Origin: Chlamydia muridarum str. Nigg
GTDB taxonomy: Bacteria > Chlamydiota > Chlamydiia > Chlamydiales > Chlamydiaceae
Reading direction: 5' to 3'
Length of the DNA: 64,000 nt
Assembly (NCBI RefSeq): GCF_000006685.1
Contig: NC_002620.2
Span: 898,588 to 962,587 of the forward strand
Part shown: positions 46,881 to 57,024 of the stretch, in pieces
Numbering within the stretch: position 1 is the stretch's first letter
Layout of the letters: every line of letters begins with the position of its first letter
Program-made: the position numbers and the translations under genes
Notes under the pieces: model-generated
Told to the model about the DNA's origin: nothing
Database searches by the model: none
Seen by the model: only the letters and a program-made list of their open reading frames with translations

Positions 46881-47216
46881 CTACTGCCCTCTTTCGCCAA
46901 CAATCACAGTTAGATGACTCGTGCGTTTCAAAACAGGGGCTCGTCCCCCACGACTTTTAGATTTTACTCTTTTGAACATTGGGCCGGCATCAACCCGAAC
47001 TTCAACAACGCAAAGGTTCTCTCGTTTTACATTCTCATTGGATTCCGCATTCGCAACCGCGCTATCCAAAACTTTTTTAAGACATCTTCCAGCCTTCATT
47101 TGAGAAAAGCTAAGCTGTTGTTGAGCTTCAACAACGCTACGATTTCTCATTAACCCTGCAGCCAAACGAGCTTTTCTTGGCTGAACCCGTATGTATCGGG
47201 CTGTCGCTTTAAACAT
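46881..47216 (-). CDS. rplV: 50S ribosomal protein L22
   Basis: 111 residues. Its long hairpin lines the exit tunnel. [20 protein letters not shown] and [32 protein letters not shown] are the family core, with GRA at the hairpin tip region. Confidence 0.97.
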   Translation of the reverse strand: MFKATARYIRVQPRKARLAAGLMRNRSVVEAQQQLSFSQMKAGRCLKKVLDSAVANAESNENVKRENLCVVEVRVDAGPMFKRVKSKSRGGRAPVLKRTSHLTVIVGERGQ

Positions 47217-47234
47217 AATCCGTCTCCTTATGAC

Positions 47235-47501
47235 TTACCCTTTTTTAACGGGATGGCTCTTAAACATTCTTGTTGGGGAAAATTCTCCCAACTTGTGTCC
47301 AACCATAGTTTCAGACACAAAGACCGTCAAAAATTTGCGGCCGTTATGAACCTCAAAAGTGTGCCCAATCATTTCAGGGGTAATCATAGAACGACGAGAC
47401 CACGTTTTGATTGGAGTTTTCTTCTCCAAAGCGTTCATATCTCGGACCTTTTTGAGAAGGTGATGATCAACAAAAGGACCTTTTCTTAGCGATCTACTCA
47501 T
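47235..47501 (-). CDS. rpsS: 30S ribosomal protein S19
   Basis: 88 residues. Head protein that contacts S13 and the A-site finger. [41 protein letters not shown] and [16 protein letters not shown] are diagnostic. Confidence 0.98.
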   Translation of the reverse strand: MSRSLRKGPFVDHHLLKKVRDMNALEKKTPIKTWSRRSMITPEMIGHTFEVHNGRKFLTVFVSETMVGHKLGEFSPTRMFKSHPVKKG

Positions 47502-47506
47502 AATCC

Positions 47507-48361
47507 CTATTTCCTTCTATCCTTAACTATCCACTTGTTACTCTTACGCTTATCACGAGTTTTCAATCCTTTCGTGACTTTACCCCAAGGGGTTTGAGAA
47601 ATGTATCCGTTATGTCGCCCTTCTCCACCTCCGTGTGGGTGATCAACAGGGTTCATAGCAGTTCCTCGAACTGTAGGTCGGATTCCTTTCCAACGACGAC
47701 GTCCAGCTTTACCATCTACACACAGATTATGATCTGCGTTAGAAACTTCTCCAACGGTAGCCCGGCACATTTCATTCAACATACGGAACTCGCCAGAAGG
47801 CATCTTTAAAGTGACATATCCATCGGTTTTAGCAATAATTTGAGCGGAAAGCCCAGCGGACCGAACTAATTTACCTCCAGACCCAGGTCTCATTTCCACA
47901 TTGTGAACGGAAATCCCTAATGGAATGCTCTTAAGAGTCATGCAGCATCCAGTTTTGAAAGGGCTTCCTTCTCCAGAAATCACACGATCACCTCGTTTAA
48001 TTCCTTTAGGAGCTAAAATATAACGCTTCTCGCCATCTACATAGTTTAACAGAGCAATATAGGCAGAACGATTTGGATCATACTCTACAGAAGCTACTTT
48101 TGCTTCAACTCCGTCCTTATTACGTTTGAAATCAATCACTCTATAATGACGTCGAACTCCTCCCCCACGATGGCGACAAGAGATATGTCCTAAATTATCT
48201 CGTCCTCCAGAGCTCTTTTTGAAAAAAGAAAGCTTTTTATTCGGACGAACACTTCTTTTAGAAGAGGACCCTTCTAATTCCCCTTGAGTAGTAAGCTCAT
48301 CAAAAGAAGGCAGAATCAACTGTCTCGTCCCGGGAGTTACTGGCTTAAACTTTTTAAACAT
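47507..48361 (-). CDS. rplB: 50S ribosomal protein L2
   Basis: 284 residues. Needed for subunit joining and peptidyl-transferase assembly. [50 protein letters not shown] and the C-terminal [20 protein letters not shown], with the functionally important His, are intact. Confidence 0.98.
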   Translation of the reverse strand: MFKKFKPVTPGTRQLILPSFDELTTQGELEGSSSKRSVRPNKKLSFFKKSSGGRDNLGHISCRHRGGGVRRHYRVIDFKRNKDGVEAKVASVEYDPNRSAYIALLNYVDGEKRYILAPKGIKRGDRVISGEGSPFKTGCCMTLKSIPLGISVHNVEMRPGSGGKLVRSAGLSAQIIAKTDGYVTLKMPSGEFRMLNEMCRATVGEVSNADHNLCVDGKAGRRRWKGIRPTVRGTAMNPVDHPHGGGEGRHNGYISQTPWGKVTKGLKTRDKRKSNKWIVKDRRK

Positions 48362-48384
48362 GTTATTCTTCTCTTCCTTCTTTA

Positions 48385-48720
48385 CTAACCAATAGAGTGA
48401 CCATCAACAAAAGTCACAATAGCCTTCTTGAAACCGGCTGTTCTTCCTTTTCTTTTCCCTCGGAATATTCTCGTAGGCTGAGGTTTTACACAAACTGTGT
48501 TCACTTTTTTAACCTTCACACCTTTATTAGAATAAATTGCCTCTATGGCTTCAGCAATCATAGGCTTAGTTGCATCCCCGGCAACAACAAATGTGTACTT
48601 AGGATCTTTACAGAAACTACCTTTTTTCTTGCCTTCTCCGCCCCCGAGACTTAATCCTTCCAGCATTTTCGCCTTCTCGGTCACATAATGTCTTTTGACA
48701 ACATCATAAGGATCTTTCAT
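48385..48720 (-). CDS. rplW: 50S ribosomal protein L23
   Basis: 111 residues. Exit-site docking protein for trigger factor and [40 protein letters not shown] and [10 protein letters not shown] fit the family; it has a Gly/Lys-rich insertion ([14 protein letters not shown]). Confidence 0.96.
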   Translation of the reverse strand: MKDPYDVVKRHYVTEKAKMLEGLSLGGGEGKKKGSFCKDPKYTFVVAGDATKPMIAEAIEAIYSNKGVKVKKVNTVCVKPQPTRIFRGKRKGRTAGFKKAIVTFVDGHSIG

Positions 48721-48735
48721 GTTTTAGCTTCCCCT

Positions 48736-49404
48736 TTAATCTTTTGTTGTAGAGACAAGATTCTCGACAAGTAGTTCCAAAGCTTTCTCTGAAACCACAA
48801 TATTTCTAGCAGCGGCAATGTCATACCCGTTGATATTCTCTCCGTAAGTAAATCCTCTTACAGCAGCTAGATTTCTTACACTCAATCTCAAATTCTCGTT
48901 GCTTCCAACATGATCTAGTCCGTCAACGAACAAGACTCCGCGGCACTCCACGTTGCACTCTTTCAAAAATCTCAAAGCTTCTTTTGTTTTAGGCGCATTT
49001 AAGCTACTAATGAATACAGAATTATCTGCAACAATGAGCTTGCCTGTTTGAATTTTCTGAGCCAACAGCAATCTAATAGCAGCTCTTCTCTCTTTTTTAT
49101 TGATGCGAACATGCTGATCAAATTTTGGTTTAGGCCCAAAAACAATACCTCCTCCTCTAAATTGAGGAGCAGCTAAACAACCTTGACGAGCATTCCCCGT
49201 TCCTTTTTGTCTAAAAGGCTTCCTAGTGGAGTGACTGACTTCCGATCGCCCTCTTGTACAAGCGCTCCACTGACGTTTATTGGCCTGAATGGCCACTAAA
49301 TAATCTTTCACTGATTGCTCTTTCCCTTCAGCAAAGAAGGCATCGGGCAATTCAACTTTCCCTGACTCTTTTCCAGAAAAATCAAACTTTGATAATAAAA
49401 CCAT
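48736..49404 (-). CDS. rplD: 50S ribosomal protein L4
   Basis: 222 residues from the ATG of MVLLSKFDF; the frame opens 9 codons earlier inside rplC, which I reject. Its extended loop reaches the exit tunnel ([32 protein letters not shown]). It is the S10 operon regulator in E. coli; whether that holds here is unknown. Confidence 0.95.
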   Translation of the reverse strand: MVLLSKFDFSGKESGKVELPDAFFAEGKEQSVKDYLVAIQANKRQWSACTRGRSEVSHSTRKPFRQKGTGNARQGCLAAPQFRGGGIVFGPKPKFDQHVRINKKERRAAIRLLLAQKIQTGKLIVADNSVFISSLNAPKTKEALRFLKECNVECRGVLFVDGLDHVGSNENLRLSVRNLAAVRGFTYGENINGYDIAAARNIVVSEKALELLVENLVSTTKD

Positions 49405-49412
49405 TAGGACCT

Positions 49413-50078
49413 CTACCCTTCTACTCCGCAAGAACGCTTCACAACAACAACGGATCCTTTAAAACCTGGAATTGCACCCTTAACGAGCATAACTTTTCTA
49501 TCCAAGTCAACTTTTACAACTTCTAAATTCTTGACTGTAACCCGATCACATCCCATATGGCTTGGACGTTTACTTCCAGGGAAACATCGCCCAGGAGTAG
49601 ATCTCATTCCAATAGATCCTGCATGACGATGGAATCCAGAACCGTGGCTTTTTGGCCCCCCTCGGAATCCAAACTTCTTCATCACCCCTTGGAAACCTTT
49701 ACCTTTAGAAATTCCGCAAACATCAACGTTGGATACTCCGTCGAAAATTTCCACCCCAAATTCATCGCCCAAAGAAACCGACTGAACAGCCTCTTCAGAA
49801 ACGACAACCTCTTTTAAAACACGAAAAGCACATCCCCCAGACTTTTTAAAATGCCCGAGTAGTGCTTTAGAGAAACGCTTTTCAATGGTTTTTTCAGGAG
49901 CTTTTACGGCATCTGCCCCCATTTGAACAGCATTATAGCCATCTGAAGATGCGGTTTTCAGCTGGGCAACAACGTTTGGCTCTATGCTAATTACCGAACA
50001 CGCAACAAGATTTCCATTCTTATCGAAGACATGCATCATGCCTTCCTTTTTCCCTATTAGGCTAAGCTGAGACCGCAT
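49413..50078 (-). CDS. rplC: 50S ribosomal protein L3
   Basis: 221 residues. Early 23S-binding protein near the peptidyl-transferase centre. [33 protein letters not shown] is the signature, with HRHAGSIG at the Gln-methylation loop region, and [15 protein letters not shown] at the start. It is the first gene of the cluster: rpsJ, which usually precedes rplC, is not here. Confidence 0.98.
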   Translation of the reverse strand: MRSQLSLIGKKEGMMHVFDKNGNLVACSVISIEPNVVAQLKTASSDGYNAVQMGADAVKAPEKTIEKRFSKALLGHFKKSGGCAFRVLKEVVVSEEAVQSVSLGDEFGVEIFDGVSNVDVCGISKGKGFQGVMKKFGFRGGPKSHGSGFHRHAGSIGMRSTPGRCFPGSKRPSHMGCDRVTVKNLEVVKVDLDRKVMLVKGAIPGFKGSVVVVKRSCGVEG

Positions 50079-50452
50079 ATTTAATTACCTTATCACACAA
50101 CTTGACAACGCTTAACAGACCGCTCCCGGTGCCTAATTACACTTTTAACGAACGGCCGTGCCCTCCACCCTATAAGAGCGATTCCGCGACAAAAACGCAG
50201 CTCCTTAAAGCAAACAAAGGCGGCGAATGGGCAATGGTATATAACCCGCGACATCCACACAAGAGATTTTTCTTGACGCTAAGAAATCCCACACCAAAAA
50301 TCGCAAAAACAAAGCCTGAAAAATCGTTCTAGGTTTCACTAGTGGAGCTTCCTTGGAAGAAAACTTAATAACGCTTATCCAAGAAAATTAAAGGGACAGA
50401 TTATCAAAGGGGAATGATTTTTACAATAAGAAAAGCTAAGTTCGCTGTAGAT
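50079..50452. other. Upstream region of the ribosomal cluster (374 bases)
   Basis: Should contain the main promoter for rplC onward. The best -10 on the minus strand is TATATA at 50243-50238, with no convincing -35 at 16-18 bases, about 160 bases before the rplC ATG. The plus-strand frame of 76 codons at 50102-50332 has no ribosome-binding site or homology I recognise, so I treat it as chance. No L4-binding leader structure could be recognised by eye. Confidence 0.45.
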
Positions 50453-50484
50453 AAAAAAGGCCGTTTCTGAAAAGAAACAGCCTT
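50453..50484 (-). terminator. Terminator of the Cap1-like gene
   Basis: Minus-strand AAGGCTGTTTC, 6-base loop, GAAACGGCCTT with a T6 tail (one G-T pair); 25 bases past the stop at 50509. It separates the Inc gene from the ribosomal cluster. Confidence 0.88.
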
Positions 50485-50508
50485 TTTCTTAAAAAAATTA
50501 AAAATCTT

Positions 50509-51390
50509 TTATGCTCTAGACCAAAAAGTACCTAAGCCAATAACTGCAGAAGTCAACGTACATCCCGCAGCAACAATAGCACGAATTCCATGCGAAATTG
50601 GCAAAGGAATTAACTTGAAGATATCCGCCACCATCTCAAATAGTTTTTCTATCATAGTAAGGAATCTGTACTTAATGAGAGTCCATGATCTAGCCTTCTC
50701 TTCCGAAATAGCTGTTAATTTATTGCCTTCGCAAATTTCACCATCCTCACTACATCGAATGCGATCACACCGCTCTTCACAGTCTGCTCTTTCTGCGCTA
50801 ATACTTAAAGCAGACCCAAGCACAGATGCCGCATGGTTCGCTGCCATGATATAACCAACAGAAGCTCCCAACCCTTCTTTGGCTTGGGAAGAAAGGAATG
50901 GTTTGGCAAGAAGCTTGTTAACGAGTAATGTCGGACGAATCGCTCCGAAAGTTGTAATATAAGTTGCTCCTCCAATAACATTACAAGCCTCAGCCGCAGC
51001 TCTTCGTCTATGAGAAACACAGAGATCTTTCACCTTGGAGCATGTTTCTTCTTCTTTGCCGGCCGCTCGTAAATGGGCGAGACAGCTTCGCGCACTTTGA
51101 ATGGTTGCTGGCACAGATCCATTGAAGACATTCCCTAGAGCCATTACTGTTCGCGCGTCCCCAAGTGCTTTAGACACCTTGGCCGCCGTAACATGTGCAT
51201 CAGTCCCTGCCCCCCCAGTTTGCTCTAAAATACTCGCCGTTAATTCAGCAGCAGACTTCCCAACCTTTATTGATCTGTCTAATCCTTTTGCGCTATTTAC
51301 AAACCGTGATAGCTTGTTACCGGGACGCGTGAAAAATGCGTTAAATCTGTTCCCCACCCCAGCACTTAATCGCCCACATACAGAAGCCAT
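50509..51390 (-). CDS. cap1: Cap1-like inclusion membrane protein
   Basis: 293 residues, homologous along its length to C. trachomatis Cap1 (CT529), an inclusion membrane protein found as a CD8 T-cell antigen. Shared blocks include VGKSAAELTASILEQTGGAG, DLCVSHRRRAAAEAC, YIMAANHAAS and PLPISHGIRAIVAAGCT. Hydrophobic segments are near 138-162, 176-198 and 262-290. There is no signal peptide, as expected of type III-secreted Inc proteins. The stretch 205-235 (cysteines and charged residues) and 101-120 differ most from the C. trachomatis sequence I remember. It has its own terminator and a palindrome in its leader. Confidence 0.9.
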   Translation of the reverse strand: MASVCGRLSAGVGNRFNAFFTRPGNKLSRFVNSAKGLDRSIKVGKSAAELTASILEQTGGAGTDAHVTAAKVSKALGDARTVMALGNVFNGSVPATIQSARSCLAHLRAAGKEEETCSKVKDLCVSHRRRAAAEACNVIGGATYITTFGAIRPTLLVNKLLAKPFLSSQAKEGLGASVGYIMAANHAASVLGSALSISAERADCEERCDRIRCSEDGEICEGNKLTAISEEKARSWTLIKYRFLTMIEKLFEMVADIFKLIPLPISHGIRAIVAAGCTLTSAVIGLGTFWSRA

Positions 51391-51412
51391 ATCTCACCTA
51401 CCTGCTTCAAAG

Positions 51413-51426
51413 TTATGTATACATAA
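51413..51426. promoter_or_regulatory. 14-bp perfect palindrome in the cap1 leader
   Basis: TTATGTATACATAA, about 25 bases before the cap1 ATG and just downstream of a TACAAT -10 (minus strand, 51445-51440). Position near +6 to +20 is typical of a repressor operator. The binding protein is unknown. Confidence 0.5.
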
Positions 51427-51506
51427 AATTTAGGGAGCCATTGTAACATTTCTATTACTTAAATCGAAAAAAGAAAGTTCTGCACAACCTTTCTGACAAA
51501 ATTTTT

Positions 51507-52457
51507 TTAGAAAAGCAAAGCGACTGATCGAGATTGCCCATTAAAAAAATCTTTTGCTTTCATGAAAACTTTTCCTTCAGGTTGTACTATACATAAGCGC
51601 AAAACTCCCTGACGGCAGGCAACCAGTAAATCTTCCCCGGAAACACCAAGCACTTCTCCTGGAGAATGGGAACCAGAAGAGGATTCCATTCTAGCGGAGA
51701 GTATCCCAAGACGTCGAGGCTCCTTCCCTTGAGAAAGAAAACGAGTCCAAGCTCCTGGAGCAGGAGAAACCCCTCGAATATGAGCATAAACCTGAGAAGC
51801 TGGTGCATCCCATTTCACCAAGCCCTCTTCCTTAGTTAACTTAGGAGCTAGGGTGGCTTTTGCGCTATCTTGAGGAATGTGGCGGACTGTTCCTGCCTCA
51901 ATTTCTTGTAAAGTTTTTAATATAAGCTCTCCTCCGGAACCTGCAAGAGCTTCGGCCAATTCTCCTGCAGTCATATCTTCACCAATAGCTACATGATTGA
52001 CATTGGCAATATCTCCAGTATCCATTCCTGCATCCATACGGATCACAGTGTTCCCAGAAAGAGTTTCTCCAGCTATAATACAACGCTGAATGGGTGCAGC
52101 TCCTCGATACGCGGGCAATAACCCTGCATGAAGATTGTAACAACCATATTTAGGGATATCTAGAAGTTCCTGTTTTAAAATCACTCCGTACGCGACAACA
52201 ACAAATACATCTGCCTGCCATTCTCGCAATTGAGCAAGAAAAGCAGGATCGGTAGTCTTGGTGGGCTGAAGTAAAGGAATATTTTTGGATAAGGCTAACT
52301 GTTTTACTGGAGAAGCAATTGGCTTAGACGAGCGTTTCTGTGGTTTATCAGCCCGTGTAACGACACCAACAACATGAATACGTGCATCTACCAGTGTTTC
52401 TAAAACAGTAGCCGCAAACTGGGGGGTCCCCAGATAAACGACTCTAAGATTCAACAA
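51507..52457 (-). CDS. fmt: Methionyl-tRNA formyltransferase
   Basis: 316 residues. Formylates Met-tRNA-fMet for initiation. [18 protein letters not shown] at the N-terminus, [12 protein letters not shown], and the catalytic region [17 protein letters not shown] (near 107-123, with the family SLLPxYRG(A)AP) followed by MDTGDI. The C-terminal tRNA-binding domain is from about 205. Start overlaps lpxA by 14 bases. Confidence 0.97.
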   Translation of the reverse strand: MLNLRVVYLGTPQFAATVLETLVDARIHVVGVVTRADKPQKRSSKPIASPVKQLALSKNIPLLQPTKTTDPAFLAQLREWQADVFVVVAYGVILKQELLDIPKYGCYNLHAGLLPAYRGAAPIQRCIIAGETLSGNTVIRMDAGMDTGDIANVNHVAIGEDMTAGELAEALAGSGGELILKTLQEIEAGTVRHIPQDSAKATLAPKLTKEEGLVKWDAPASQVYAHIRGVSPAPGAWTRFLSQGKEPRRLGILSARMESSSGSHSPGEVLGVSGEDLLVACRQGVLRLCIVQPEGKVFMKAKDFFNGQSRSVALLF

Positions 52458-53286
52458 AAGCTCCTTCTTTTTTATCTATCGGCTCATCCAAAGATGCTTC
52501 GCAATCGATGCCTCTCTCTATACCACGTTTGCTTGGCTGCCGACAAAATTCAACGAAATGCCGCACTTCAGGGACGTCTCCAAAATCTTCCAACACACTT
52601 CCCAAGGAGTCTTGAAAAGACTCCCCTGAACGGAAGACACGTTTAAATGTCTTAATTAGTGCCAAACGTGTTTCAAAAGGCACACGGCGCCGTTGCAATC
52701 CGACCTTATTAACACCCCCTAAAGCATAAGGATTGCCTGTTCCTATGGTAAAAGGAGGTATGTCACGGCGAATACCACTCATAGCACCAACCATTGCATA
52801 AGATCCTATACGGACAAACTGGTGCACTCCAACCATACTGCCTATAGTCACACAATCCCCGACCTGCACATGCCCAGCAAGCTGCACATGTGTACTAAAC
52901 ACAACATTGTTACCTACAGAACAGTTATGAGCAATGTGAGCCCAAGGCATAATTAAGCAATTGTTGCCTATGGAAACTGTAGTCCCCTCAAATGTAGAGG
53001 AGGTTATCATAGCAAACTCACGAATTTCGCAATGCTCTCCAATTTCAACAAAGGTCTTTTCACCCTTAAATTTTAGATCTTGGGGTTTATTCCCGATCAT
53101 CGCAGAAGGCCAGATCGTTGTCCCTCGACCAATCGTTGTAAACCCGTCGATATACGCATAAGATTTGACCACTACATCATCGCAAAGCTTCACATTCTTT
53201 TTTACAATAGCATAGGGCTCTATAGTTACATTATTTCCAATCTGCGCCCCATCTTCCACAATAGCTGTAGGATGAATGTTGGTCAT
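52444..53286 (-). CDS. lpxA: UDP-N-acetylglucosamine acyltransferase LpxA
   Basis: 280 residues. First step of lipid A synthesis: adds a 3-O-acyl chain to UDP-GlcNAc. The N-terminal left-handed beta-helix shows many hexapeptide repeats ([39 protein letters not shown]); the catalytic His lies in the [10 protein letters not shown] region near 125. The C-terminal helical domain (from about 195) is present. Lies 11 bases downstream of fabZ. Confidence 0.97.
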   Translation of the reverse strand: MTNIHPTAIVEDGAQIGNNVTIEPYAIVKKNVKLCDDVVVKSYAYIDGFTTIGRGTTIWPSAMIGNKPQDLKFKGEKTFVEIGEHCEIREFAMITSSTFEGTTVSIGNNCLIMPWAHIAHNCSVGNNVVFSTHVQLAGHVQVGDCVTIGSMVGVHQFVRIGSYAMVGAMSGIRRDIPPFTIGTGNPYALGGVNKVGLQRRRVPFETRLALIKTFKRVFRSGESFQDSLGSVLEDFGDVPEVRHFVEFCRQPSKRGIERGIDCEASLDEPIDKKEGAFVES

Positions 53287-53297
53287 ACTCTGCCTCT

Positions 53298-53759
53298 TTA
53301 TATAGACTCTTTTTTAACAAGAACAAAGCTAAGCTCTCCTTCAGCTACAATCTGAGAACCGACAAAAGCTTGTGCTATAGCCTTCCCTCCTTTAGCTGAT
53401 ATCAACGAGAATTCTGCTTTCAAGATCAATACATCCCCAGGCTTGACGGGCTGACGAAATTTTGCCTTCTGGATACCTAAGAATAATGCGATCTTTTTAT
53501 CTCGATCATTTTCCAATATAATTCCTAGCAACACACCAGCAGCTTGGGCCAGAGCTTCTAATATCAAAACTCCAGGCATGATAGGTGCCTCAGGGAAATG
53601 TCCTACGAAAAAAGGTTCGTTAATGGTTACATTTTTCTGGGCCACTATCGAACGGGTATTTAAATCATAAGAAAGAATTTTATCCACTAATAGGAAGGGA
53701 TATCGGTGTGGAAGCAAATTTTGTATATCTTGGATTCCTAATACAGGCTTTTCACTCAT
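53298..53759 (-). CDS. fabZ: 3-hydroxyacyl-ACP dehydratase FabZ
   Basis: 153 residues, hotdog fold. Dehydrates 3-hydroxyacyl-ACP in fatty-acid elongation. Active-site block [11 protein letters not shown] and [20 protein letters not shown], with the catalytic His and Glu. Its ATG overlaps the lpxC stop by 4 bases (ATGA); FabZ and LpxC compete for the same acyl pool. Confidence 0.97.
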   Translation of the reverse strand: MSEKPVLGIQDIQNLLPHRYPFLLVDKILSYDLNTRSIVAQKNVTINEPFFVGHFPEAPIMPGVLILEALAQAAGVLLGIILENDRDKKIALFLGIQKAKFRQPVKPGDVLILKAEFSLISAKGGKAIAQAFVGSQIVAEGELSFVLVKKESI

Positions 53760-54616
53760 TTTACTAACTCCTGTTCATACTGCAACGCCTCTAAAATTTT
53801 ATTCCCTAAGGCAATATTAGAAGAATGCCCTGACCCCACAGCTATAATGTGTGCTAAAAAAGGTTTCCCAATTAGAGATAAATCTCCTATTAGATCTAAC
53901 ATTTTATGGCGAACAGGCTCATCAGGGAAACGTAGCTTGCCCAAACTAATGACACTATCATCTTTAAATAACACAGCATTACCTAAACAACCTCCACCAA
54001 TAAGTCCCCTTTCCATAAGAAAGCAGAGTTCATTGTATAGAGCGAATGTCCTACAGGGAGCAATTTCTTTACGAAAAGATTCTTCGGAAATCACCTGGGA
54101 ACGATATTGCGTGCCTATCGCAGAGTTATGCGAATAGTGCAGGGTATAAGAAATCTTAAATTCCTCCGAAGGGAATGCTGCTAAAATTGTATCCTGATGC
54201 TGGTAATAGACAGGGTGAGTAAGTCTCGCTATAGGAACCGTTTGCCCCTGTTCTTCAACTCCTGCTTGGTCTATGAGGTCTACGAACACTTGGGAGCTCC
54301 CATCGCCTATGGGAATTTCGTCTTCGCTGCAATGGATGCGTACATTATCTACACCACAAGAGTACAGCGCTGCTAACAAATGTTCTACAGTGGATACAAC
54401 ACCACCTTGTGAAGACAATGTAGTGCTACGCCCTGTCCCACAAACGTTAGCCAATCGAGCGGGAATATACTGTCCAGAAGCTGCATGACGCGAGAAAACC
54501 ACTCCAGTATTCTCTTCTGCTGGCTCAAGAGTAAGCATCGCTGGCTTTCCAAAATGCACTCCCACCCCGGAATAGCATACCTTACGCTTTAACGTTCTCT
54601 GAGCTCGACCTAACAT
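53756..54616 (-). CDS. lpxC: UDP-3-O-acyl-GlcNAc deacetylase LpxC
   Basis: 286 residues from the ATG of [12 protein letters not shown]; the frame opens with TTG five codons earlier, less likely. Zinc deacetylase and committed step of lipid [19 protein letters not shown] (metal His), [17 protein letters not shown] (Asp and His ligands) and [10 protein letters not shown] (catalytic His near 265) are all present. First gene of lpxC-fabZ-lpxA-fmt, preceded by a promoter with an A12 spacer. Confidence 0.97.
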   Translation of the reverse strand: MLGRAQRTLKRKVCYSGVGVHFGKPAMLTLEPAEENTGVVFSRHAASGQYIPARLANVCGTGRSTTLSSQGGVVSTVEHLLAALYSCGVDNVRIHCSEDEIPIGDGSSQVFVDLIDQAGVEEQGQTVPIARLTHPVYYQHQDTILAAFPSEEFKISYTLHYSHNSAIGTQYRSQVISEESFRKEIAPCRTFALYNELCFLMERGLIGGGCLGNAVLFKDDSVISLGKLRFPDEPVRHKMLDLIGDLSLIGKPFLAHIIAVGSGHSSNIALGNKILEALQYEQELVK

Positions 54617-54644
54617 GCAAAACCTTGACAAAGAGACCCCGTAT

Positions 54645-54672
54645 ATTATCCTTTTTTTTTTTTAGCAAGCAA
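54645..54672 (-). promoter_or_regulatory. Candidate lpxC promoter with an A12 tract in the spacer
   Basis: Minus strand TTGCTT (54672-54667), GCT, twelve A (54663-54652), G, then GATAAT (54650-54645), a 5/6 match to TATAAT, with a spacer of 16. Changes in the A run would shift the spacer to 15 or 17 and alter strength. About 30 bases before the ATG. Confidence 0.5.
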
Positions 54673-54716
54673 GCGATATCAAAAAATTACTGATTAGTTT
54701 TGAAACACTTGCTATT

Positions 54717-56345
54717 TCAAATGTCACTCCCTGTTAGGGTCTTTCCCCGTCTCTTTAAAAAATAACCTACTACTCCTAAAACGGAACTTACTGCCACGAA
54801 TAATAACGGCGCATCTCCGAACTTTGCATATATAGTAGGATAACTGTAAACAGGAACAGAGACCTGAAGAACATCTGGACAAACAGGGCAAGTTTTTGAC
54901 TCCCAAGGGAGCACTCCAACAATTCTTCCTAAAGAATCTACTGCCGCAGACACCCCTGTGTGACAAGCTCGAATACAAGGCATTCCTAGTTCTTGGTTAC
55001 GTAAAACACCATGATAAAAATGGACTAGAGGGAGCCGTGAATGTGGGTACCACCCATCATTAGTAAGATTCACTAAAATATCCGCTTTCTGCCTTTTATA
55101 TGGGAGAATTGCATAACCAAAAGTCTCTTCATAACAGATAGAGATCCCAGCTTTTATTCGCTCTGTGATCTGTACAATCCCAGATTTTTCCCCGGGAAGC
55201 CGTTGAAAAGGGAGCGCAAACTCAGGAAAAAAGGCTTTGCATAAAGAAAAACCAAACTTACCTCCGGGAATATATTCCCCTCCAGGCACAAGAATGCGCT
55301 TATCATAGCTGGTAACTTCCCCTTGCAAAGACAAACATTCAGCAGCATTGTACAAGTGCATAACCCCATTTTTATCTTCCCATCTTTCCATCCCCATGAT
55401 AACAGCACATTGAAAACGTTCTGATAGTGCACGAATCCAATCTAGGTTTGTAAAAAACTCGTTCCAAAATTTATTAGGAACCAGACTCTCTAAAACTTGT
55501 TGATTTTCATGGAAAGAATATGCTTGCCTATGCAAACCAAAAGGAACGCTGACCTCAGGGAAAACAATGACATCTACGGGAGGACAAATACCTTGGCATA
55601 AAGAAACTAGATTACTCCAAATAGCACTAGCGGTCCTTGCTCCTTGCATATGGGGACTGTACCCCGGTTGCACAATAGCAACTCGAAGAACCTCCTCATT
55701 AGAAAAATGCCTTCTTACATATTCGTAATAAGTTCCTCCTAAAAAATAAGGGAAAGCACAGCATACCAGCCATAATCCGTAAGAAAAAGATTTTCTAAAG
55801 ACTAATACCGAACAGCATCCTAAATTGGTAGCAATGACTACAAAGCTCTGCCCCGCCCATCCAAAAAAGCTTCCAAATTGCCTTCCATAAGCTGTTGCTG
55901 CAAGAGGCCAGCCAATGAAATCAAAAGAAACTCCCGAAAGCAACCCATAATAGCGCACAGACTCTATAGCTACCCAAACTCCGGGGAGCCAAAACAGAGC
56001 CCCCCAATATTGCTTGCGGAAACAGAGTACGACAAGACAAGAAAAACTTGCGAAAGTAACTGCAAGATAAGAAATAAGTAGGCACCAAACGAAGTAGATA
56101 CTTGTCCCTACATAAAAATCTTCAAGCATCCATGAAAAATGAAAACCTTCAACGGACCAAGTCCAAAAAAAGGCTAGACACCAGATCTTCCTCCAGGACG
56201 AGCTATCTACTAAAGAAAGAAGCCCCCGCCAAAGCAATCCATATCCACACATGCAGCATATCACAGAAGCTAAAGTGCTGATATCAGGCTGAGCAAAACA
56301 GACTAGAACCCAGGAAAGGCCAATATACAAAACACTCTTAAACAC
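54717..56345 (-). CDS. lnt: Apolipoprotein N-acyltransferase
   Basis: 542 residues. Adds the third acyl chain to lipoproteins at the inner membrane. Five or more helices cover residues 1-200 and one the C-terminus; the nitrilase domain (about 215-480) carries the triad: Glu in VIVFPEVSVPFG (near 262), Lys in YDKRILVPGGEYIP (near 345) and Cys in AGISICYEETFG (near 395). Needed by the Mip-type lipoproteins of this genome. Confidence 0.95.
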   Translation of the reverse strand: MFKSVLYIGLSWVLVCFAQPDISTLASVICCMCGYGLLWRGLLSLVDSSSWRKIWCLAFFWTWSVEGFHFSWMLEDFYVGTSIYFVWCLLISYLAVTFASFSCLVVLCFRKQYWGALFWLPGVWVAIESVRYYGLLSGVSFDFIGWPLAATAYGRQFGSFFGWAGQSFVVIATNLGCCSVLVFRKSFSYGLWLVCCAFPYFLGGTYYEYVRRHFSNEEVLRVAIVQPGYSPHMQGARTASAIWSNLVSLCQGICPPVDVIVFPEVSVPFGLHRQAYSFHENQQVLESLVPNKFWNEFFTNLDWIRALSERFQCAVIMGMERWEDKNGVMHLYNAAECLSLQGEVTSYDKRILVPGGEYIPGGKFGFSLCKAFFPEFALPFQRLPGEKSGIVQITERIKAGISICYEETFGYAILPYKRQKADILVNLTNDGWYPHSRLPLVHFYHGVLRNQELGMPCIRACHTGVSAAVDSLGRIVGVLPWESKTCPVCPDVLQVSVPVYSYPTIYAKFGDAPLLFVAVSSVLGVVGYFLKRRGKTLTGSDI

Positions 56346-56411
56346 GGGTGGGACTCCTCATTAGCTTGCATTAAAGACAGAAAATAAGAAAAGAATCCCT
56401 CAAAACGTAGT

Positions 56412-56900
<489 letters not shown>

Positions 56901-56994
56901 CTATACACCAAATAGTCTCTATCCCGACCAGTCTTAGAGTTATTGATCCCTCTCTATCCCCCAGCCTGCTCTGTAGCGGATAGTAGTACCGGAA

Positions 56995-57019
56995 TAGAAG
57001 AAAAGCAAGGAATTCCTTG
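56995..57019 (-). terminator. Possible terminator after the exonuclease gene
   Basis: The minus strand has palindrome CAAGGAATTCCTTG (57019-57006) then CTTTTCTTCT, 5 bases after the stop at 57025. A short 5-bp stem, so termination is uncertain. Confidence 0.4.
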
Positions 57020-57024
57020 GAAGA

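Noticed and set aside
49254-49526. Plus-strand frames opposite rplC/rplD and other ribosomal genes
   Set aside because: All are shadows of conserved minus-strand genes with no initiation signals.
50102-50332. 76-codon plus-strand frame upstream of rplC
   Set aside because: No Shine-Dalgarno, proline/lysine-rich without a recognisable fold, and it occupies the probable promoter region of the ribosomal cluster.
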